Shown here piece after piece: positions 6,934 to 15,603 of a stretch of 34,682 bases of DNA. Numbering within the stretch: position 1 is the first letter of the stretch; every line of letters starts with the position of its first letter. The position numbers and the translations under genes are program-made. The notes under the pieces are model-generated. The model ran no database searches. It saw only the letters and a program-made list of their open reading frames with translations, and was not told the origin of the DNA. This DNA comes from Lachnospiraceae bacterium. GTDB lineage: Bacteria; Bacillota_A; Clostridia; Lachnospirales; Lachnospiraceae. The DNA is taken from assembly GCA_016291475.1 (NCBI GenBank), contig JAEEXJ010000024.1, positions 1-34,682 on the forward strand. Reading direction: 5' to 3'.

Positions 6934-7419
6934 AACGCCTGTTTTATCGAGTGCAGCTCCCAGTATGTAGAAGACTGCTGCACTGCCGAGTCCCTGAATT
7001 GAATTGGATGTGACAGATACAAGGAATGCCGTTTCTTTACCGTACAGGATAAGCTCTGCAAAATAGTATCCGGTTATTGTGATGAGCATTGCTATCACGG
7101 GAGCTATGAGATTTCTTTTTGCAAGAAGCTTATTATGCTTTGAAGTAAAAGGAATTACGATCAGGATCTTGATGATGACCGTTGCGGGTGCCCACATGGG
7201 TGCGGTAAGGAGATCCGCAAGTCCTCCTCCGATGGCACCTGCTGCCATAGCATAAGGTGCAGGCAGTAGCGCCGCCGCCAGATATATGAGAGCATCTCCC
7301 AGATGTATGTATCCGTTGGGTCCCGCCGGGATATGCAGTATATAGGCTGTAAACAATGCTATAAGAGCAGCGAACAACCCCGCAAGTGTAATATATCTTA
7401 ATTTAATGTCCGATTTCAT
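6913..7419 (-). CDS. ECF transporter S component (substrate unknown)
   Basis: 168 aa from ATG at 7419 (GGAAG, 8-base spacer); a TTG at 7434 is less likely. Six hydrophobic segments cover most of the protein. The motif GYIHLGDALIYLAAALLPAPYA is characteristic of integral-membrane substrate-binding S components of energy-coupling-factor vitamin transporters, near the ThiW/TIGR04002 type. It would bind a vitamin and dock with EcfT and the two EcfA ATPases encoded at 26376-28917. The leader of about 30 bases after the promoter is too short for a vitamin riboswitch, so the substrate cannot be inferred from one. Confidence 0.85.
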   Translation of the reverse strand: MKSDIKLRYITLAGLFAALIALFTAYILHIPAGPNGYIHLGDALIYLAAALLPAPYAMAAGAIGGGLADLLTAPMWAPATVIIKILIVIPFTSKHNKLLAKRNLIAPVIAMLITITGYYFAELILYGKETAFLVSVTSNSIQGLGSAAVFYILGAALDKTGVKTLITR

Positions 7420-7456
7420 ATAGATCACTTCCAAACTGTAAATAAATGCTAACAGT

Positions 7457-7485
7457 ACAATATATGAGAGAGGCTCCTATGTCAA
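7457..7485 (-). promoter_or_regulatory. Sigma-A promoter of the ECF S-component gene
   Basis: Minus strand TTGACA (7480-7485), 17-base spacer, TATTGT (7457-7462). A transcript starting near 7450 has a leader of about 30 bases. Confidence 0.7.
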
Positions 7486-7638
7486 TTTGATAAATCCTTT
7501 AGCCGGCTACAGGCACAGACTATAACACGGCCCCCGCATCATAAAACTCCGCCTTATTCTTGCCTAAGCAATCCAGAAATAGTACTATACCCAATAGTAA
7601 CCATTGTGTTTTCTACACTTTTATGAATAGGTAAATAA

Positions 7639-8052
7639 ATGAAAAGAATAATCAAACATATATCGCTTTGCCTGGTTGCATTGATATTTGTGTCTTTTTT
7701 CCTGTCAGGATGTTCCGCATCTATGGAAGATCCTGTAGCAGATGAGTACCTCGTTGAAATGCTCGATGCAATCAGAGAAAATGATGCTGATTCCGCATAT
7801 GATCTTTTCGTAGAAGGGTATGTGGAATGGGACGATATGGAGAAAACCGTAAATACCATGAGTACGTTATGGACATATGATGAGTATGATTACAAGTTAG
7901 TCTATAAGGGAATCAAATCCACGGTTGGTACCCACGGTACCGTCACGTATAACGAAAGAAAATATACAGTGACCGTAGATGATGATTCTTACACCGTCAC
8001 CCTGTCATATATAAATGATGAAGGATTAGTCGGTTTTCATATCCAATTTTAA
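7639..8052 (+). CDS. Small lipoprotein of unknown function
   Basis: 137 aa on the plus strand, ATG after AGGT with a 7-base spacer. The signal peptide (residues 1-25) has a basic start, hydrophobic core and FLSGC lipobox. The mature domain begins with an acidic helix resembling the tail-like domains of small extracytoplasmic proteins (EYLVEMLDAIRENDADSAYDLF), followed by a beta-rich part of Thr, Tyr and Val repeats. It looks like the NTF2-like/DUF3887-type layout, but I am not sure. It is the only plus-strand gene between 4 and 12 kb, convergent with gpmI, sharing a terminator. Confidence 0.82.
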   Translation: MKRIIKHISLCLVALIFVSFFLSGCSASMEDPVADEYLVEMLDAIRENDADSAYDLFVEGYVEWDDMEKTVNTMSTLWTYDEYDYKLVYKGIKSTVGTHGTVTYNERKYTVTVDDDSYTVTLSYINDEGLVGFHIQF

Positions 8053-8080
8053 TAATCGCTTTCCTAAATAAACAATAAGA

Positions 8081-8107
8081 AAACCTCCGCTTTATCAGCG
8101 GAGGTTT
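8081..8107. terminator. Bidirectional terminator between the lipoprotein gene and gpmI
   Basis: AAACCTCCGCT and AGCGGAGGTTT form a perfect 11-bp stem around TTATC. It serves the plus-strand lipoprotein gene (stop at 8052) and the minus-strand gpmI (stop at 8121). Confidence 0.88.
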
Positions 8108-8120
8108 CGTATGTCTATTC

Positions 8121-9695
8121 TCAGATCATTGAGCTTTCCCAGCACTCGGGAGCTTTGAGATTAAGGATTGTAGCTACGGTAGCTGCAACGTTTGCAAGTC
8201 CGTACTCACCTTCCTTAATGGTGTAAGTGTTCTTCTTATCGTAGATGATGAAAGGAACGGGATTGAGTGAGTGAGCGGTACGTACCTGAAGCTCGCCCTT
8301 CTTGTTCTTCTCAAGCATCTCGTCTGCATTACCGTGGTCTGCGGTTACGAGAAGAGTTACGTTGTACTCGTCGCAAACCTTGATAAGTCTTGCAAGTCCT
8401 AAGTCAACTGCCTCAACACCTGTTACGGTTGCATCGAAGTTTCCGGTATGTCCTACCATGTCTCCGTTGGGATAGTTGCATCTGATGAAATCATACTTCT
8501 CGGACTTGATAGCCTCGATAACATCATCGGTGATCTCAGCTGACTTCATCCAGGGACGTTCATCGAATGAAACGTTGTCTGAAGGGATCTCTTTGAAGGT
8601 CTCAAGCTCTTCACTGAACTTGGAGCTTCTGTTTCCGTTCCAGAAATAGGTAACATGTCCGTACTTCTGAGTCTCGGAAACCGCATACTGGCTGAGTCCC
8701 GCATTTACAAGAAGCTCTGAGAGAGTGTTCTTGATCTCGGGGGGATTTACGAGGTAGTGAGTGGGGATGTGAAGGTCTCCATCATACTCAAGCATTCCTG
8801 CATAGTAACATCCGAGCTTGGGTCCTCTGTTAAAGTAATTGAACTCTTCGTAGTCAAATGCCATGGAGATCTCAAGAGCACGGTCTCCGCGGAAGTTGAA
8901 GAGGATAACGCTGTCTTCTTTTGCAACAGGGCCTACTGCCTTTCCGTCCTTTGCGATTACAAAAGCGGGAAGATCCTGGTCGATAACATCGAGTTCTTTT
9001 CTGTATGCCTCGATAGCCTCGGTAGCATTCTCAAACTGACGGCCTTCGCCCTTAACGTGGGTGTTCCATCCGAGCTCTACCATTCCCCAGTTAGCCTGGT
9101 ATCTGTCCATAGTAACCTTCATTCTTCCGCCGCCGGAAGCAATGATAGCATGAAAGCTGTCGTCTGAAAGTTCTGCAAGGCAGTCCTCAAGCTGCTTTAC
9201 ATACTGAAGAGCGCTGGTTGCGGGAACGTCACGTCCGTCGAGAAGGATATGTACGCGTACTTCCTTAGCTCCGTCCTCTTTAGCCTTCTTAAGCATGGTA
9301 AGAAGGTGAGAGATATTTGAATGTACGTTTCCGTCAGATAAAAGTCCGAGGAAGTGAAGTACTGAATTATTGTTCTTAACGTTTGCAAGAGCTTCTTTCC
9401 ATGAATCGGACTCGAACATCTTACCGCTTTCGATGGATTCGTTAACAAGCTTTGCGCCCTGGGAATAGATCTGTCCGCAGCCGAGTGCGTTGTGTCCTAC
9501 CTCGGAGTTACCCATATCATCATCCGAAGGAAGTCCTACTGCGGTACCGTGAGCCTTAAGCCTGGTGTTGGGGCAGGACTTAAGCATCTCGTTCAGGACA
9601 GGGGTATTAGCGGTGGTAACCGCGTCACCGAGGCCGGTCTTGCTGAAGCCGACACCGTCCATAACTACCAAAACAACCTGTTTTCTGTTTGTCAT
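8121..9695 (-). CDS. gpmI: 2,3-bisphosphoglycerate-independent phosphoglycerate mutase
   Basis: 524 aa from ATG at 9695 (GGAAGGT upstream); the open frame extends 15 codons further but without a site. This enzyme interconverts 3- and 2-phosphoglycerate in glycolysis using two Mn ions. The metal-binding Asp is in VVMDGVG (D13). The phospho-serine is in SDDDMGNSEVGHNALGCG (S64). Substrate loops ILLDGRDVP and NFRGDRALE, and the second metal site TADHGNADEM plus RTAHSLNPVPF, are all present. Length is normal. It has a terminator of its own. Confidence 0.98.
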   Translation of the reverse strand: MTNRKQVVLVVMDGVGFSKTGLGDAVTTANTPVLNEMLKSCPNTRLKAHGTAVGLPSDDDMGNSEVGHNALGCGQIYSQGAKLVNESIESGKMFESDSWKEALANVKNNNSVLHFLGLLSDGNVHSNISHLLTMLKKAKEDGAKEVRVHILLDGRDVPATSALQYVKQLEDCLAELSDDSFHAIIASGGGRMKVTMDRYQANWGMVELGWNTHVKGEGRQFENATEAIEAYRKELDVIDQDLPAFVIAKDGKAVGPVAKEDSVILFNFRGDRALEISMAFDYEEFNYFNRGPKLGCYYAGMLEYDGDLHIPTHYLVNPPEIKNTLSELLVNAGLSQYAVSETQKYGHVTYFWNGNRSSKFSEELETFKEIPSDNVSFDERPWMKSAEITDDVIEAIKSEKYDFIRCNYPNGDMVGHTGNFDATVTGVEAVDLGLARLIKVCDEYNVTLLVTADHGNADEMLEKNKKGELQVRTAHSLNPVPFIIYDKKNTYTIKEGEYGLANVAATVATILNLKAPECWESSMI

Positions 9696-9792
9696 TTTTT
9701 TACCTTCCTTAAATTCATTTTCTGAATTTATACAATTCAACCCAATTAACTATTTTCCCTCATTCAGGGGTATTTTGCAACACGAAAACCGC

Positions 9793-11703
9793 CTACGCAG
9801 AGTATTTTTCGGCAAATTCGCCTGCCGGTATAGGTTTGGAATAGTGGTAGCCCTGGAGCAGGTCGCATCCTATATCCTTCATAGCCCTGACCATATCGGC
9901 ATCTTCTATGCCCTCAGCGGTTATGCAAAAGCCCATATGTTTAAAAGCTGCGATCATATTGGGAAGTATCGCATCCGGCTCTTTGCAGAAGTCCCATACA
10001 ATACTCATATCCAGTTTTACATTGATAAAGGGGCACTTTTTAAGTCTCGCCAGGTTGGAATAACCGGTTCCGTAGTCATCAAGGACAAATTTAAATCCTT
10101 TTTCGGTCATGGCGCCGATCTGTTTTTGCAGGAATGTATCATCTATCATCGCACCCTCTGTGATCTCAAGGTGCACGCTTCCCGGGTCGATTCCGTATTT
10201 CTCCGCTATCGCGGCATATCTTTCAGCCAGATCGGTTCTAATAAACTGGGAAGGTGAGAGGTTAACGTTGATCCACTCTATACCCATTTTCTCAAGACCG
10301 TTTTCGCTGATAAATTTACAGGTCCTGTCAAAAACGATCTCCCCAAGCGCATTGATACGCCCGCTGCCCTCAGCTACCGGGATAAAAAGGCCCGGTGGAA
10401 TGATCTTCCCGTCTCGGTCTTTGATCCTGGCCAGCGCTTCCGCACCTGTTACCTTGCCTGTTACGGCATTTACTATCGGCTGAAGATAGAGCTCGAATCC
10501 ATCCTTTTCAATAGCTGCCTCGATGCATTGCCGGATACTCTTTTCTTTTTCCGTTTTAACCAGCTCTTCCTCGCCAAAACGTATAAGTTCACCGCCATCC
10601 GCAGTACCCACGATTTCAAGGGCTCTCATCATGGTATTTAAAAATGTTTCGGATGAATGTTTTCCGATTTCCGTATCAAACTCAGCGAATCCGACGGTCA
10701 GATACAGTTCCGCATTCATCGACTTCCATGGTCTTCCAAATCTCTCTGTAATTGCTTTTCGTTTGGATTCAAAATCGGTCTTGGGAGAAGCAAGGACTGC
10801 AAACCGTCCGTTCCTGCAATAGAAAACTATGCTGTTTTCAAAGGTTTGTTTCAGATATTTTCCTATCAGAGCCAGTCCCTCTTCAATCTGAGCCGAACCA
10901 TATATATCGCGCATTTCCTGATAATTACGGACAACGACGCCATGCGGGACCAGACAGATATTTTCTTTATTTTCTTCGAGATGCTCCCTCATGGCAACCA
11001 CATTAAAAGCAACTGCCCTAAGATCCAGGAAGTATTCGGGATTTATAAAAGCCAGGAATACCACGAGGATAGCCATGAATACAAAGGTATCCATGATCAG
11101 ATACTTGGGCATACATATCCTGATTACCAGGCCGGTGAGGAGAAGCACGTTATATGAAAACATGCCGTACTTTTCGCGTCTTCTGCCCAAGCTGTTTCGG
11201 AACAGATATGAACACAGAAAAGACATCAGCAAATAGAAAAATCCGATGAAATAAACCAGATAATACATGCTTCCCGAATGATATCCGCCTGCATCGACAT
11301 AATAAATATATGTCCTGGTACCTGAATCGCCGAATATCATGGAATGAATCGCCATAGCTATTCCCACTATAAGAGGCAGCTTTATAAGCAGGCTGAAGAC
11401 CCATTTTTTTCCAAGGGAAATTCTGAGAACACTTACGGAAAAGAGATAGAAAACATAAGATCTTAAGAAAAATGCGATAAAGTACAGCATATTAATGATA
11501 TCCACCCACAAAAGCGGATAATCATCGAATTCATTACATGCTTTAGTAGCCAGTACATCTATGATAATAGTCAGGGTTTCCGCAATGATGATCTGCAGAA
11601 ACACCCTGTTTCTTCTGATAGGAAGTCTCGGACGCGAAAAATAGAACAAAAGAATGATACCCAGTATCATCAAAATCGGAACTTCAAAGCTATAACTCCA
11701 CAT
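9793..11703 (-). CDS. Membrane-bound EAL-domain c-di-GMP phosphodiesterase with degenerate GGDEF-like region
   Basis: 636 aa from ATG at 11703, preceded by GGGGAGG with a 7-base spacer. About seven TM segments fill residues 1-225, forming a sensor-like membrane domain. A middle region (about 235-385) has the size of a GGDEF domain but lacks a GGDEF signature. The C-terminal EAL domain keeps every catalytic motif: GAEALARI, NVNLSPSQF, LEITEGA, LDDYGTGYSN, VKLDMS, TAEGIED and QGYHYSKP. It should hydrolyse c-di-GMP at the inner face of the membrane. The signal is unknown. It lies 97 bases upstream of gpmI, which probably has its own promoter. Confidence 0.93.
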   Translation of the reverse strand: MWSYSFEVPILMILGIILLFYFSRPRLPIRRNRVFLQIIIAETLTIIIDVLATKACNEFDDYPLLWVDIINMLYFIAFFLRSYVFYLFSVSVLRISLGKKWVFSLLIKLPLIVGIAMAIHSMIFGDSGTRTYIYYVDAGGYHSGSMYYLVYFIGFFYLLMSFLCSYLFRNSLGRRREKYGMFSYNVLLLTGLVIRICMPKYLIMDTFVFMAILVVFLAFINPEYFLDLRAVAFNVVAMREHLEENKENICLVPHGVVVRNYQEMRDIYGSAQIEEGLALIGKYLKQTFENSIVFYCRNGRFAVLASPKTDFESKRKAITERFGRPWKSMNAELYLTVGFAEFDTEIGKHSSETFLNTMMRALEIVGTADGGELIRFGEEELVKTEKEKSIRQCIEAAIEKDGFELYLQPIVNAVTGKVTGAEALARIKDRDGKIIPPGLFIPVAEGSGRINALGEIVFDRTCKFISENGLEKMGIEWINVNLSPSQFIRTDLAERYAAIAEKYGIDPGSVHLEITEGAMIDDTFLQKQIGAMTEKGFKFVLDDYGTGYSNLARLKKCPFINVKLDMSIVWDFCKEPDAILPNMIAAFKHMGFCITAEGIEDADMVRAMKDIGCDLLQGYHYSKPIPAGEFAEKYSA

Positions 11704-11850
11704 GGGTTGCCTCCCCTCAGACAAACTCACAGTAATCGTAATGCTCAGTTCACACCCCTGAAGATAGGGTACTTCTTATTATATCACTCGTTATAAATGA
11801 TTAGAAAGCATTTTCTTTACCGTAATACCGGGAAGAGACCCCTAACCGGG

Positions 11851-12540
11851 TCAGTGAACCTCTTCCAGATAGTGAATTGCTTCTATTTTACCGAGTTCTT
11901 CGATGATAAGAGCATGATTGATCCTTTTTTGGAGATCGATCTCCACCAGAACGGATATGTCATTATCGTTAAGAGCCAGCTTTTTTTGTTTATTTATGGA
12001 TGATATCCTAAAATCATTTTTCTTGACATATTCATACAGAGTATCTATACCCGAGTCTTTGCTGATCTCCAAATAGAGATGTATGAAGGAGGTATACGCA
12101 TCCGCTTTTCTTCCGATCCCCGACAAAACAGTCATTATGAGGAAAACAAAAAGAAGGGCAATGAGGCCTGCTGCTATATAACCCGAGCCGAATGCTATTC
12201 CGAGGCAGGCGGTAGTCCAGAGGCTGGCTGCGGTGGTCAGACCCTTTACGTAATTTCTTCCGGTAATGATGATCGTACCGACACCAAGGAAGCCCACTCC
12301 GCTTATTACCTGTGCACCGAGTCTTGCAACATCGCCGGAAGGATATGAATCCATCAGGAACTCATTTGTCACCATAACAAGAGATGCCCCGAGGCATACA
12401 AGCGAGAATGTCTTAACTCCCGCACTCTTTCCGTGAACACGGCGTTCAAGTCCTATCACCGCTCCCGCAAAGGTGGAAAGCATCAGCCTTACTATCACGG
12501 ATACTATATTAAATTCCTCAATATAAGCAATAATCCTCAT
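11851..12540 (-). CDS. MgtC/SapB family membrane protein
   Basis: 229 aa from ATG at 12540 (GGAG, 8-base spacer). Five TM segments are followed by a soluble ACT-like C-terminal domain of about 75 residues. The family blocks are clear: RLMLSTFAGAVIGLERR, GVKTFSLVCLGASLVM, ARLGAQVISGVGFLGVGTII, VKGLTTAASLWTTACLGIAFGSG. MgtC/SapB proteins are linked to Mg2+ limitation, acid survival and ATPase control; the exact role varies. No M-box riboswitch is visible in the roughly 35-base leader. Confidence 0.95.
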   Translation of the reverse strand: MRIIAYIEEFNIVSVIVRLMLSTFAGAVIGLERRVHGKSAGVKTFSLVCLGASLVMVTNEFLMDSYPSGDVARLGAQVISGVGFLGVGTIIITGRNYVKGLTTAASLWTTACLGIAFGSGYIAAGLIALLFVFLIMTVLSGIGRKADAYTSFIHLYLEISKDSGIDTLYEYVKKNDFRISSINKQKKLALNDNDISVLVEIDLQKRINHALIIEELGKIEAIHYLEEVH

Positions 12541-12582
12541 ATTCATATCTCCATATGTAATAAAGAGAACTGCGTTTTCTTT

Positions 12583-12588
12583 ATTATA
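12583..12588 (-). promoter_or_regulatory. -10 element of the MgtC/SapB gene
   Basis: Perfect TATAAT on the minus strand, 42 bases ahead of the start codon. No good -35 at 17 bases (TAACGG at 18 is the nearest), so an activator may be needed. Confidence 0.45.
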
Positions 12589-12664
12589 CGACAAAATACA
12601 CCTCAACCGTTAGTCCGTGTGATAAAGCATTTCTTCGCAAGTTCTTAATAAAAGTATAAAGAAT

Positions 12665-12698
12665 CCTTTAAACACCCTTTAACCGTTTCTGTTATAAG
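12665..12698 (+). promoter_or_regulatory. Candidate promoter and direct-repeat site for the BceAB-like operon
   Basis: CCTTTAA occurs at 12665-12671 and 12676-12682, exactly 11 bp apart, so on the same helix face. It is followed by TATAAG (12693-12698) as a -10. No good -35 exists. Tandem half-sites one helical turn apart over a weak -35 are typical of OmpR-family response-regulator activation, as known for Bce-type operons. The regulator itself is not in the window. Confidence 0.45.
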
Positions 12699-12759
12699 AT
12701 TTCTACGGTGAGTAACCGTCGGGAAAAACAAAACGTAAACGAAACGGAGGTTTACTGAA

Positions 12760-13524
12760 ATGAGTTTACTTGAAGTCAGAAATCTGAAAAAAGTATATAA
12801 GGCCCGCTTCGGCGGACAAGAGGTAGAAGCACTTAAAGATGTTAACTTCACCGTGGAAGACGGTGAATTCGTCGCCATCATGGGTGAATCAGGCTCCGGT
12901 AAGACAACTCTTCTGAACATTCTTGCTGCGCTTGATAAATCAACGGCAGGTAAAGTAATACTCCGGGGCATGGATCTGTCCGGCATTTCCGATAAAGCTG
13001 TCGCAACCTTCAGACGTGATAATCTCGGATTTGTTTTTCAGGAGTTCAACCTTCTGGACACCTTCACACTTGAGGATAATATCTACCTTCCTCTTGTACT
13101 TGCCGGAAAAAACTACAAGACCATGAAAGAAAGGCTCGATCCCATCGCTGATAAACTGGGTATTGCAAGCCTTCTTAAGAAGTATCCTTATGAAGTATCG
13201 GGCGGTCAGAAGCAAAGGGCCGCTGTTGCAAGAGCACTTATAACGAACCCCAAGATAATTCTTGCTGATGAACCCACAGGCGCTCTGGATTCCAGATCAT
13301 CAGATGAACTTCTGAAACTTTTCAGAGAAGTAAACGAGATGGGTCAGACAATCCTTATGGTCACTCACTCTGCCAAAGCCGCAAGCTGTGCGGGACGTGT
13401 TCTTTTTATCAAAGACGGTGAGGTATACCATCAGATCTACCGAGGCGAAAGTGCAAATGAACTCTTCTATCAGAAGATCAATGAAGCTCTCACGGTTCTG
13501 ACGCAGGGAGGGAATATAGCATGA
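12760..13524 (+). CDS. ABC transporter ATP-binding protein, bacitracin-exporter (BceA) type
   Basis: 254 aa, ATG after GGAGG. Walker A is GESGSGKTT (42-50), Q-loop FVFQEFNLL, signature VSGGQKQRAAVARAL, Walker B ILADEPTGALD, H-loop VTHS. FVFQEFNLLDTFTLEDNIYLPL is typical of the MacB/LolD/BceA subgroup that works with FtsX-like permeases. The gene overlaps the permease by 4 bases (ATGA), so the two are translated together. In Bacillus such pairs give resistance to bacitracin and related peptide antibiotics and also act as flux sensors. Confidence 0.93.
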   Translation: MSLLEVRNLKKVYKARFGGQEVEALKDVNFTVEDGEFVAIMGESGSGKTTLLNILAALDKSTAGKVILRGMDLSGISDKAVATFRRDNLGFVFQEFNLLDTFTLEDNIYLPLVLAGKNYKTMKERLDPIADKLGIASLLKKYPYEVSGGQKQRAAVARALITNPKIILADEPTGALDSRSSDELLKLFREVNEMGQTILMVTHSAKAASCAGRVLFIKDGEVYHQIYRGESANELFYQKINEALTVLTQGGNIA

Positions 13525-15557
13525 GAACCTTATTTTATCCCAGGCTTGCATGGGACGGCATAAGGAAAAACAAGCGAATGGTATTTCCTTATGTACTGAC
13601 GTGCATATGCATGATCTCAGTGTTCTACACAATTGCATTTTTAGCTTCGCCGCTTACAATAGAGCTCCTTCCCCGTGGCAGAGGTACGACAGAAACCTTC
13701 ATGACACTCGGATGTTTTGTGATTGCAATCTTTTCACTGATATTCCTGTTCTACACTAATTCATTTCTCATCAGAAGAAGAGCTTCAGAGTTCGGACTTT
13801 ACAATGTTCTCGGCATGGGGAAAAGAAATCTTGCAAAGATCATAACCCATGAAAGCATGATAACATCCGGATTCTCTATTTTCCTCGGAATTGCTATAGG
13901 AATCGTGTTCTCAAAGATTTCGGAAATCGGACTTATAAGTATGCTGGGCGGTACCATAACATCCACTGTCAGAGTCGACTTATTTTCCATGGTTTCTACA
14001 GTGATCGTCTTCACCGGAATCTTCGGGATCATCTGGATCTCGTCAGTGATCCGCGTAGGAAGAAGCACCGCAGTTTCTTTGATGAAGAGTGATAAAGCAG
14101 GTGAAAAACCGCCAAAAGCCAACTGGTTTTTGGGACTTTTGGGAGCTGTTATCTTGGGAGCAGCCTATTATATTGCGTGCACTTTGAAAAATCCGATTTC
14201 AGCTATTATGTGGTTTTTCGTTGCCGTTGTAATGGTAATAGTTGCAACCTATCTCCTGCTTATCGCAGGCAGCGTTGTTCTGTGCAGGATACTTCAGAAA
14301 AACAAAAGCTATTATTATAAAGCGAATCACTTCGTATCCGTTTCTTCCATGGTTTATCGCATGAAGCGTAACGGTGCGGGACTTGCTTCGATCGCGATCA
14401 TTTCAACAATGGTACTTGTAATTCTCTCCTCCACCACATGTCTGTGGTTCGGAACTCAAAGGATGATCACCGGCCTTTATCCGGGGGATGTGAATTTTAT
14501 GATCAATTTCCGTGACAGCGATAAGCTTGCTGATGAAAATATACACACTATCAAGGAATATATAGATCAGATAAACCGGGAAGAAAACGTTGACACATCC
14601 GTAGCAGCTGATATCCGTTATTTAAATATGTACGGTATCGCTGACGGTGATACCATTGATTTTGGTATAAACGGCATGGATGAATTTTCAACCGACATCA
14701 TAAGGAGCATTTGTATAGTATCTCTAGGCAATTACAATGAACAGACAGGCAGTTCCTTAAGCTTGTCAGATGACGAAGCGATCATCTTCACATCCGGCTG
14801 TAAATTCAACCATGATACCATCACTCTTTCTTGCGGCGATGTTTCTGATTCCTTCAGGATTGTAAGACCGGATACAGAAAAGTTTTCCGGGACTGATTTT
14901 ATGAAGGATATAGTACCCCTGATCATTCTGGTCGTACCTGACTTTATCGGAGTTGCAGATGACTTTTCCGAATGTGTGGATCTGAATGATTACTCCATTA
15001 TGGATATGCGATGGATATACAGCGTCGATATTGCAACTGACGGGATCGTAAGCTCGGAATACGGATCTGCCGTTACGGAGAAACTGCGCGATACGCTTGA
15101 AGATAATTACTACTGGATGTACTTTCAAGACAGGGAAGAAGGTGAAAGCGAATATCTGGCACTGAACGGAAGTTTTCTTTTCCTCGGGATCATGCTGAGT
15201 ATCATATTTGCTCTCGCAGCGGTACTGATCATTTATTACAAACAGATATCCGAAGGTTACGAAGACAGTAAACGATTTGGCGTAATGAGAAAAGTCGGAA
15301 TGACAGGTAAAGATATTAAAAGAAGTATCAACTCCCAGCTTCTGGTGGTATTCTTCATTCCGCTCGTTTTCGCGGGAGTGCACCTTTTATTCGCTTTCCC
15401 GATCATTTCCAAGCTGCTTGTATTATTCGGTTTATATGATGTAACACCTTTTATGATCACAACACTTGTAAGCTTCATACTGTTTGCATTATTCTACGCT
15501 TCGGTTTACAAGGTTACGTCCAACGTATATTACAACATCGTAAGTGGTACAAGATAA
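13521..15557 (+). CDS. FtsX-like permease, BceB type
   Basis: 678 aa. The layout is that of BceB: TM segments at about 23-45 and 65-85 ahead of an FtsX motif (LIRRRASEFGLYNVLGMGKRN), further TM segments to about residue 310, then a long extracytoplasmic domain (about 315-540) and three final TM segments with the second FtsX copy (RFGVMRKVGMTGKDIKRS). The large outer domain is what sets BceB apart from other FtsX permeases; it is thought to bind peptide antibiotics bound to lipid intermediates. Co-translated with the ATPase. No BceRS-type two-component genes next to it. Confidence 0.93.
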   Translation: MRTLFYPRLAWDGIRKNKRMVFPYVLTCICMISVFYTIAFLASPLTIELLPRGRGTTETFMTLGCFVIAIFSLIFLFYTNSFLIRRRASEFGLYNVLGMGKRNLAKIITHESMITSGFSIFLGIAIGIVFSKISEIGLISMLGGTITSTVRVDLFSMVSTVIVFTGIFGIIWISSVIRVGRSTAVSLMKSDKAGEKPPKANWFLGLLGAVILGAAYYIACTLKNPISAIMWFFVAVVMVIVATYLLLIAGSVVLCRILQKNKSYYYKANHFVSVSSMVYRMKRNGAGLASIAIISTMVLVILSSTTCLWFGTQRMITGLYPGDVNFMINFRDSDKLADENIHTIKEYIDQINREENVDTSVAADIRYLNMYGIADGDTIDFGINGMDEFSTDIIRSICIVSLGNYNEQTGSSLSLSDDEAIIFTSGCKFNHDTITLSCGDVSDSFRIVRPDTEKFSGTDFMKDIVPLIILVVPDFIGVADDFSECVDLNDYSIMDMRWIYSVDIATDGIVSSEYGSAVTEKLRDTLEDNYYWMYFQDREEGESEYLALNGSFLFLGIMLSIIFALAAVLIIYYKQISEGYEDSKRFGVMRKVGMTGKDIKRSINSQLLVVFFIPLVFAGVHLLFAFPIISKLLVLFGLYDVTPFMITTLVSFILFALFYASVYKVTSNVYYNIVSGTR

Positions 15558-15572
15558 CTAATTATGAAAAGA

Positions 15573-15602
15573 CCCGGGAACGATTTTGTTCCCGGGCTTT
15601 TT
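15573..15602. terminator. Shared terminator between the permease and MFS genes
   Basis: CCCGGGAAC (15573-15581) pairs with GTTCCCGGG (15588-15596), then C and T5 on the plus strand. On the minus strand the stem is followed by TCTTTTC. Ends the convergent genes on both sides. Confidence 0.9.
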
Positions 15603-15603
15603 A

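Noticed and set aside
7420..7560. A vitamin riboswitch upstream of the ECF S component
   Set aside because: The promoter lies 38 bases ahead of the ATG, leaving no room for an aptamer, and no thiamine- or FMN-box sequence is visible.
7554..7859. Minus-strand open frame of 101 codons
   Set aside because: It runs opposite the signal peptide and body of the plus-strand lipoprotein, with no ribosome binding site and a biased composition typical of a shadow.
9565..10257. Plus-strand frame of 230 codons opposite the EAL gene and gpmI
   Set aside because: Overlaps two well-supported minus-strand genes; composition typical of a shadow frame.
11830..11870. Hairpin around the MgtC stop as a terminator
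   Set aside because: Nested GAAGAG/CTCTTC and GACCC/GGGTC stems exist, but no T-run follows on the minus strand, so the evidence is too weak.
12645..13215. Minus-strand frames opposite the BceA-like gene
   Set aside because: They mirror the ATP-binding protein, whose motifs are complete; no sites or family features.
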